Assembly: GCA_963930775.1 (NCBI GenBank)
Contig: OZ005700.1
Span: 2,993,476 to 3,057,475, forward strand
Length of the DNA stretch: 64,000 nucleotides
From: Cliona cf. orientalis
Lineage: Eukaryota > Porifera > Demospongiae > Clionaida > Clionaidae
Reading direction: 5' to 3'
The notes beneath the pieces are model-generated. The model saw only the letters and a program-made list of their open reading frames with translations. It made no database searches and was not told the origin of the DNA. Position numbers and translations under genes: made by a program. Below, piece by piece: positions 47,601 to 64,000 of this stretch (position 1 is its first letter; each line of letters starts with the position of its first letter).

Positions 47601-48948
47601 AGGGTTGGTATTGTTTGGGTAGGGTTAATTGGGAAAGGGGTCTCCAAGCTAGGTCATACAGAAATCTGTCAATTGAGGGTATTGATATGATGTAACATGA
47701 AATTTTGAACTTACACAAACCATTATGAATTCCTAAATTAGCTAATTAGTATAAGAAAGTTCAGACTCAAAGTGTAGGGGCTATGCCCCCCTCCTAGAAA
47801 AGTAGGGGGGGCAATCGCCCCCCCCCCCCCCCCCCCCCCCCAATCCCTCTGAGTCTAGGTCTGGGGCAGAGAGAGAATCCATGATTTCATGCATACATAC
47901 ATACAAATTAAAGTAGGTCTACAGATTGCGCATGCAATGTGCACACAGGATATGTGCTCTACAGAGCTCTAATTATTCTTGTTTTTGTGGTTTTTTTGGC
48001 TAGGTGTTACAGGCTAAACTCAAGTGGAAACAGTGTGCCGACTTGCCAACTGAAATGAGTGAAGGACGAGCCATCCTAATTGGTGACAAAGTATACTATG
48101 GTGGAGGTGTCGGCACCAATAGTCGTAGTGTCTATTCTGTCCATAGATATGACCCATCACAAGACAACTGGACCACTCTACCGCCACTGCCAGTTTGGTA
48201 CTATAGTCTAGGTCAAATCAATGGTAAATTAGTGGCTGTAGGGGGTGTAAAGGATAAAATGTTCAGGCGAAGTGATGAAGTATACCTCTATGATGAGAAG
48301 TCACAATACTGGAGCAAAACAACTTCAGGAGATTGCAAACCAACTGCCAGAGATTGCATGGCAGTTTTGAGTCTCCCATCAGCACTCATAGCAGCAGGTG
48401 GAGAGGTTACCCTACGCATTGCAACCGATATGGTAGAAATCTTTAAGGTGGACACATCACAATGGTGCAAGACGGATCCTTTGCCTGTGACGTGTTGTAG
48501 CATGTCAGTGACTGCCATTGGAAATACATGCTATGCACTAGGAGGATACAACCACCCATTGAATCTCAATCAAGCACTCTATGCCTCAGTCGATGACCTC
48601 CTTGGCAATGCAGTACCAGCCAACCAAACCATCCACAGTGGTAGCAGCAACACTCAATCAGCTTGGAAGACATTGCCCAACACTCCAACCTATGGACCAG
48701 CTGCAGCCGTGCTAGCTGGCAACCTTCTTGCTATGGGAGGGTTTCAAACATCTCAGGAGAAATCAGCAGCCAAGAAGGAAATCTACATGTACTCTCCCTC
48801 CACCAACTCCTGGATCTACATCAGTGATCTACCTGCTCCACGATCTGATTGCGCAGTTGCTGTTTTATCATCAACAGAGATGTTAGTGATTGGAGGCTGG
48901 AGTGCTGATGGTCGAACAAAAACTGTGTACAAAGGAAAACTAAGGTGA
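44605..48948 (+). CDS. Cytosolic protein kinase fused to coiled coil and Kelch repeats, 740 aa
   Basis: Two exons, 44605-45882 and 48004-48948 (TGA), joined in phase 0 (donor CCA/GTAAGTG, acceptor ttggctag). Residues ~14-295 form a kinase domain of TK/TKL type: Gly loop GHGSYATV (27-34), Lys47 in CAGKK, an alpha-C Glu in FEEECHLL, catalytic HRDLSSNN (145-152), metal-binding DLG (165-167, in place of DFG), and GTPAFMPPE (187-195). Lys, HRD Asp and DLG Asp are all present, so catalysis is expected. Residues ~300-415 are a charged coiled coil. The second exon is a Kelch propeller of about five or six blades (repeated GG motifs such as YYGGGVGTNS, LVAVGGV, ALGGYN, LLAMGGFQ, LVIGGW). There is no signal peptide or membrane helix. 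Kelch propellers usually bind protein partners, so this may be a scaffolded kinase. Reading into the intron would give a kinase-only form ending at 45942. Confidence 0.9.
46005..46533 (+). repeat. Dispersed repeat in the kinase-Kelch intron (uninterrupted copy)
   Basis: Counterpart of 21810-22124 without the inserted element; it serves as the empty site for 22124-22584. It contains about 200 bp between shared blocks that is absent from or diverged in the other copy. Confidence 0.65.
46575..47257. mobile_element. Tigger/pogo-like MITE, CAGTGGAACCTG termini
   Basis: Ends CAGTGGAACCTGCCTCTGCG and a right end GACAGGTTCCACTG, flanked by TA (46573-46574, 47258-47259). GCGGTCACC-type motifs are mirrored inside (GGTGACCG). 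683 bp with no transposase, within the only intron of the kinase-Kelch gene. Confidence 0.8.
47258..48003. other. Rest of the kinase-Kelch intron
   Basis: It holds GGGTTAGGGTTTGGGTTGG-like telomere-type degenerate repeats (~47573-47630) and a long C run (~47817-47841). It ends at the Kelch exon acceptor. No gene is seen. Confidence 0.5.
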
Positions 48949-50133
48949 ATTCTAGAGATTCTATTCAAGTTAGCTATAGTTCAAATTTGCCTAGAACCTT
49001 GATAATAAACAGTTGCATTAATTTTTGCTTGTAGACCACTTAGTGACTAACATAATTAGGTGCACGCATGATAATAATAATATTATTGAGAAAAGTAAGC
49101 AAGCGTAGGGATGTATAGTGGATTTGATTATCCCTACAAATCTTGTTTGTGTACTTTTTGGCCCTGCCATCCCTACTTCATCTTTCAATTTTTTTATACT
49201 TATTGCAATATCAGCTGCCTCTAATAATGATGGAACACTGCAGAGGAAATTGGAGAGAAACGATTAATTACTGCCACATCGCTTTGTACTGCTGAACTAT
49301 TATGGCCAGTGCTTGCTCTGAGCACCAAGGTCAAGGCCGGCCTTATTAGGAGTCATGTAGCAGCTTCGAATTCTATATAAACATACACATTTTCAACTTT
49401 GACCTTTACTAGATTGTCATCCAATTGCAATACAAATATTAAACCACTAGCACTCTTTTTCATCAAGGATTAAGAAACTACATGACCCAAGAAAACTTGG
49501 TGTGCAATATATAGGATATTGTATATGTTCCTGCTCATTTCCGTGCTTTTGGCCCACATGGGCACTTACCATGGGATATACATGTAACATGGGCACTTAC
49601 CATGATGCAGGATATACAAAAAGCACACAAATGAGTGGGCACATATTATACAATATCCTATAATATTGCACACCAAGTTTTCTTGGGTCACATACAAGAC
49701 CAAGAGTTTCGATGAAAAAGAGTGTGTGGTTTTTTTGTATTTGGATGACAATCTGGTCAAGGTCAAAGTTGAAGCTATAGTGCTAACAACAGCATGGAAA
49801 CATGGAAAAGATCATCACCACGATACTAGTAGAAATTCACTTTTCTGAAACAAGCAATATTTGCCCATGCAGTAAGGGTATCGAATCGTGAAATTTGGCA
49901 CAGATATAGGTGAATATGGAAAATGGTTCTGTAAACACTTTAAAGTTTGACATCTGTTTTCATTTTCAAGTTATTCCACTTCAAACATTTGATGATTATG
50001 TAATGCATAACTCAAGTAACCCTTTACCACATACAATGAAGCTACTAGGGATGTGGTAATCGTTTCATACATTAACAACATGTATACATGACACAAACAA
50101 GTGATAATAATATTATTCTATATCCATTCACTC
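48949..50133. other. Intergenic region with foldback repeats
   Basis: 49080-49195 is a single arm of the 13240-13552 hairpin family. 49395-49530 and 49625-49770 are inverted copies (CATGACCCAAGAAAACTTGG / CCAAGTTTTCTTGGGTCA; ACAATATCCTATA / TATAGGATATTGT), giving a foldback of about 375 bp. 49920-50085 matches 31440-31620. The genes on both sides converge here. Confidence 0.6.
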
Positions 50134-50299
50134 TTATTGTTCAGCCATTAGTAGTTCACTATACTGTTCATGGTGGCTGCCAATGGATTGCAATAGGTCT
50201 GGAGATTGTTCTGTGATTCTCTGAAGCAATAATCCAGCATAGTTCTGAAGGCTCTGACAATTTTGTTCTTTTTCATGCAACTCTTCAAGAAGCTGTATT

Positions 50300-50330
<31 letters not shown>

Positions 50331-52299
50331 AAGAGAGGGGGAGAGTGAGTCTCGGCAATGGTGCACAGTATTATAACAAAATTTTGCATGTGACGAGTGC
50401 TAGTTATCTTTCCCACTTCCTTAAACTCTCCTATCGTTACCTCCTGCGATGATGCCATCCTAAATAGCTCCAGTTTCATCCCAGTGCTCTGCTGTATTCT
50501 GGGCATGCCCTCCAGCAGGTTGGGGTCACTCTCCAACACCACTGCCAGTAGCTGGTCGATGTAGGCCTTCAGCTTGACACAGGTCAGCTCAAGGGCCCGC
50601 AGAGCCTCACATACCTATTGACAAGATTAGTATCAATAATCGGTGGATGTAATAATTCTTTTGGTCCAATATTTGCACCAACACCAATAATAATTTGTCA
50701 GCCTTATTAGGTAATGATTGCCAACATTTCTGGCTAAACTGCGACTTCCAGATGTCAATATGATGTTCATTAATTTTATGACAACAGGTGGAACTAGCTC
50801 CTATCCACACAGGTGCATGTACAGAGTGCTCCATAAGCTCCCGCCTGTACATCCATTAGTGTCGGTGAAGTGTAGATCTGAATGCTTACTACCATAGGCA
50901 CGTGTGCATTAAGTTAAATTGGCGCTCTATACTGAATTCGCCAAAGTATGCAACATTAAACATTTGGAATGAGGCTATACAGCACATCACTAAGTCTTGT
51001 TCTCTAAATTTATGAAACAAGGACATCTCTTGAACACCAAAGCATAGAGAAAGGTGTGCAGTACGAAATCACCCATAAAGTATAATAGACAAAACAACTT
51101 ATGTTTATCAAAACAGCTGTACCGCTGTCCCAAAGAACCACTCAGACTTCACACTGTGTATTACGCTATTGCGCTTGCCTGTTCCTTGTTGTAACTATGA
51201 AATTGGTTGGCCAAACTCTCCAGAGCCTTGTCCGAGTCCTTACGAAACAAGTCCACTCTCTCCTGTACCTTCCCTTTCAGCTGCTGAGTCAGCTTTCCCC
51301 TCTCCCCCTTCAGTCTTTCCAGTCGCTGTGCACACATGTCCTCCGATGGCTGCTGAAGCTCCAGTATGGCAATGGCAGAGTCCTTGTCTGAGATGGAACG
51401 CTGAAGCTGTAGGGGGGGGGGGCATTACTAGAAATTCAATACATAGCATAGTGATCTCACAATACTATTCCTACATGTACTCCCACATAATAACCCTCAC
51501 ATAACCAAAGAATTAATATAGCATACCGATAGTTTTACTGAACTTGAAATACATAAATTTTCAATGGATAAAAAATTTCGCCAAGCCCAGCTACCTTTGT
51601 ATTGTTCAAATTCTGGTAGAAAAAAATTTCACCAATGCACAGACAAAAATATTCACTAATGAGAGCAGGTGACAAAATTTCCATGTACACGTGACGTATA
51701 CAGTATGCAATTGATTCAATTAGTTAAGGCAAAATCCCAGGACATTGCCCAATCTGCACCACCCCCTCCCACAAAGGACATGATCACACCTTGTGCAGCT
51801 GAAACTCCAGTAGTTCTGCCATCTTCTTGGCGTTGTCCTCCCATAGCCTGGTGATGACCTCCTCCTTCTCTCTCAGTGTCTCCTTCAGCCTCCTCACCTC
51901 CCTCTCCAGCTTCAATAGCCTCTTCCCCTCAGACCTGCTCCTACCACACCCCTCACACACATCCCCCTCCCTCTCCTCCTCCTCCTCCCCCAGGCAGCTA
52001 GTCTCCGGGTGGACCACTGCCTCTCTTCCCACCACTGTACATGTAGCTGTAGCTACGGGCGACTCGTGCCCACGTCTCTCCCTCTCAGAGTTGAAAGATA
52101 AATTCTCTGAACACGGCTCCTGTGATTTAGAGATGGGTGGGTGAGGCGATTGAGAGCGGCGTACTTGGTTGCGAGACCCGATGTTTGCCTCCTCTGAGGG
52201 TTGCTTGTTCTCTCTCGTCGTTACCGGTCGGGTGAGCTCGTCTGATCTCGAGGGTTCGGGGGGTGTTGGCAAGACATCACTAGGCGGTGAGGCAGCCAT
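50134..52299 (-). CDS. Coiled-coil protein with two Rab11-FIP-like C-terminal motifs, 356 aa
   Basis: Four exons on the minus strand, all phase 0: 52299-51790, 51406-51179, 50614-50441, 50292-50134 (TAA). I chose the ATG at 52299 (MAASPPSDVLPTPPEPSRSD). The N-terminal ~110 residues are disordered, then a CxxC motif (CEGC) and a strong coiled coil (LKLEREVRRLKETLREKEEV, then exon 2). Exon 3 contains LKAYIDQLLAVVLESDPNLL (residues 261-280), which fits the Rab11-FIP Rab-binding pattern Y-I-D-x-L-L...E-x-x-P-x-h-L. Exon 4 repeats the pattern (Y322, LL326-327, E332, P335, LL337-338) with identical spacing. Known FIPs dimerise through a coiled coil and bind Rab11 on recycling endosomes with one C-terminal motif. 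I infer an analogous adaptor. There is no C2 domain or EF hand. Intron 2 has a GC donor (AACAG/GCAAGC). Confidence 0.8.
50303..50340 (+). repeat. GT/GA simple repeat at a splice acceptor
   Basis: A GTGTGTGT run followed by GAGAGAGA, lying just upstream (minus-strand sense) of the last exon of the FIP-like gene. On the coding strand it forms the CT/CA-rich tract before the acceptor. Confidence 0.7.
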
Positions 52300-52572
52300 C
52301 GACACCGATTTTCAAATGGTAGGGAAGCTGAGTTGGAAACTTCGTCGGGAACCTTCATAAAGTGACTATGATCGCTACCTGTTGCCTGTCTTCTGAATTC
52401 TCATGTGCGCAAAACCTTACTAGCGCTTGTAAACAAACTGCACTGCACTGGTAATCATATTCCACGTGCAGAGGTCAAAGGTCGATCAGGAAACAAAAAG
52501 GGGGTGGGTCTGCAAGAAACACCGTAAAATCGTGATATACGGAGAATCCGAGACGACTAGGGCTTTGTCAAG
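52300..52572. promoter_or_regulatory. Bidirectional promoter between the FIP-like gene and VPS11
   Basis: The two start codons are 273 bp apart and divergent. The interval contains an E-box CACGTG (52463-52468) directly followed by AGGTCA-A-AGGTCG (52472-52484), a direct repeat with one-base spacing (DR1) of the kind bound by HNF4/RXR-class nuclear receptors. No TATA box is evident. Use as a shared promoter is inferred from the spacing. Confidence 0.6.
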
Positions 52573-63431
<10,859 letters not shown>

Positions 63432-63627
63432 ACCAAACAACAATAATTAATTATAGCAATATTAAATTTTAGTTTTGGAGTTGTTATTGTAAGGTGATCT
63501 TGTGTGTGTTTCCTTATTGAGAGATAACTTTTTAACTTACGAGTCACCTGCCTGCACTGCAAATGTATACCTTATAAGGGCATGCCCTCTGGGGCCGGGG
63601 GGGTGGCTAATGATGTGGTTTAGTTTA

Positions 63628-63720
63628 CTTCCGCCTTCACTTCCGATGATCATTGGCCAGCGCGAGCAGCAGTCGTATCACACAAGAGTTCAGGCATATA
63701 GCAGAGAGAACGAAGTATAA
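63628..63720 (+). promoter_or_regulatory. Putative promoter of the last gene
   Basis: The segment between VPS11 and the final ATG holds two ETS-type sites (ACTTCCG, one within CACTTCCG) and an inverted CCAAT box (ATTGG) within about 30 bp, ahead of the presumed 5' UTR exon. No TATA box is seen. The motif match is visible; promoter function is inferred. Confidence 0.4.
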
Positions 63721-63826
63721 CGCAACTGGAATAAGTAAGTAGCTGGTTAGTGTAAACTGATCTGTTGATTTATGCAAATTTGTGATCAATCTTCGACCTT
63801 TTATTTTTGTAGCACAATAACAAATT

Positions 63827-64000
63827 ATGTCGTACAACGGAGAAAGCGCAGCTGAAGCTCGAGATCGCGAGGAAAGGGAGAGAGAAGCCGAGGCTTACCT
63901 CAGATCTCTCTCCCCCAGCCTCGTAGGCTCCCCGGCTTCCAGGCAAGTCCTAGCTGGTCGCGCTGGCGGTGGAGTGCAGCAACGCTCCTCTCCGGTCGGC
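63827..64000 (+). CDS. N-terminal part of an unidentified gene (runs off the window)
   Basis: An open frame from ATG at 63827 to the window end (58 codons) begins MSYNGESAAEARDREERERE and continues with a Ser/Arg/Gly-rich low-complexity stretch. The ATG follows an acceptor-like ttatttttgtag at 63801-63812, and a donor-like AATAAG/TAAGTAG lies near 63736, so a 5' UTR intron is likely. Codon use and GC content are higher than in the surrounding introns, as for the other coding exons. I do not recognise the family from this disordered N-terminus. The gene lies about 400 bp after VPS11 in the same orientation, with its own promoter-like sequence between. Confidence 0.6.
   Translation, partial: MSYNGESAAEARDREEREREAEAYLRSLSPSLVGSPASRQVLAGRAGGGVQQRSSPVG

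Noticed and set aside
47573..47640. GGGTTAGGGTTTGGG stretch as an internal telomere
   Set aside because: Short and degenerate within an intron; no regular TTAGGG array.

Overview
The window is eukaryotic. It holds multi-exon genes with GT-AG introns, one AT-AC intron and one GC-AG intron, in AT-rich DNA packed with short inverted-repeat transposons. A Death-NACHT-LRR receptor, a kinase fused to Kelch repeats and a metazoan-type VPS11 with a RING-H2 finger together suggest a sponge, probably a demosponge of the Amphimedon type. That assignment is an inference from gene content. There is no bacterial or plasmid signal.

Layout. 0-3.2 kb is repeats only. 3.3-29.5 kb (+) is one NLR-type gene: two Death-domain exons, a linker exon, a large NACHT exon, then small LRR exons spread over 22 kb of introns. 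The introns are full of TA-flanked MITEs, and one LRR exon has been tandemly duplicated. 29.9-31.1 kb is an element with long inverted repeats. 31.6-37.5 kb (-) is a 16-exon gene for a 1287-residue protein with C2-like and four-helix membrane regions, possibly related to OFCC1. 38.6-44.1 kb is a transposon cluster. It contains two long palindromes, three nearly identical TTAA-flanked ~1-kb units head to tail, a GC-rich foldback element, and an outer pair of inverted repeats. 44.6-48.9 kb (+) is a two-exon kinase/coiled-coil/Kelch gene. 50.1-52.3 kb (-) is a four-exon coiled-coil gene with two Rab11-FIP-like motifs. 52.6-63.4 kb (+) is a complete 28-exon VPS11, divergent from the FIP-like gene across a 273-bp shared promoter. 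63.8 kb to the end (+) is the first coding part of another gene.

Themes. VPS11 (HOPS/CORVET core) and the FIP-like gene (predicted Rab11 endosome adaptor) share a promoter and both act in endosomal traffic. The NLR and the kinase-Kelch gene belong to signalling families that tend to expand in sponges. Exon models were built by hand from splice sites and frame. The four complete models (membrane protein, kinase-Kelch, FIP-like, VPS11) close in frame from ATG to stop. The NLR lacks its first exon here.
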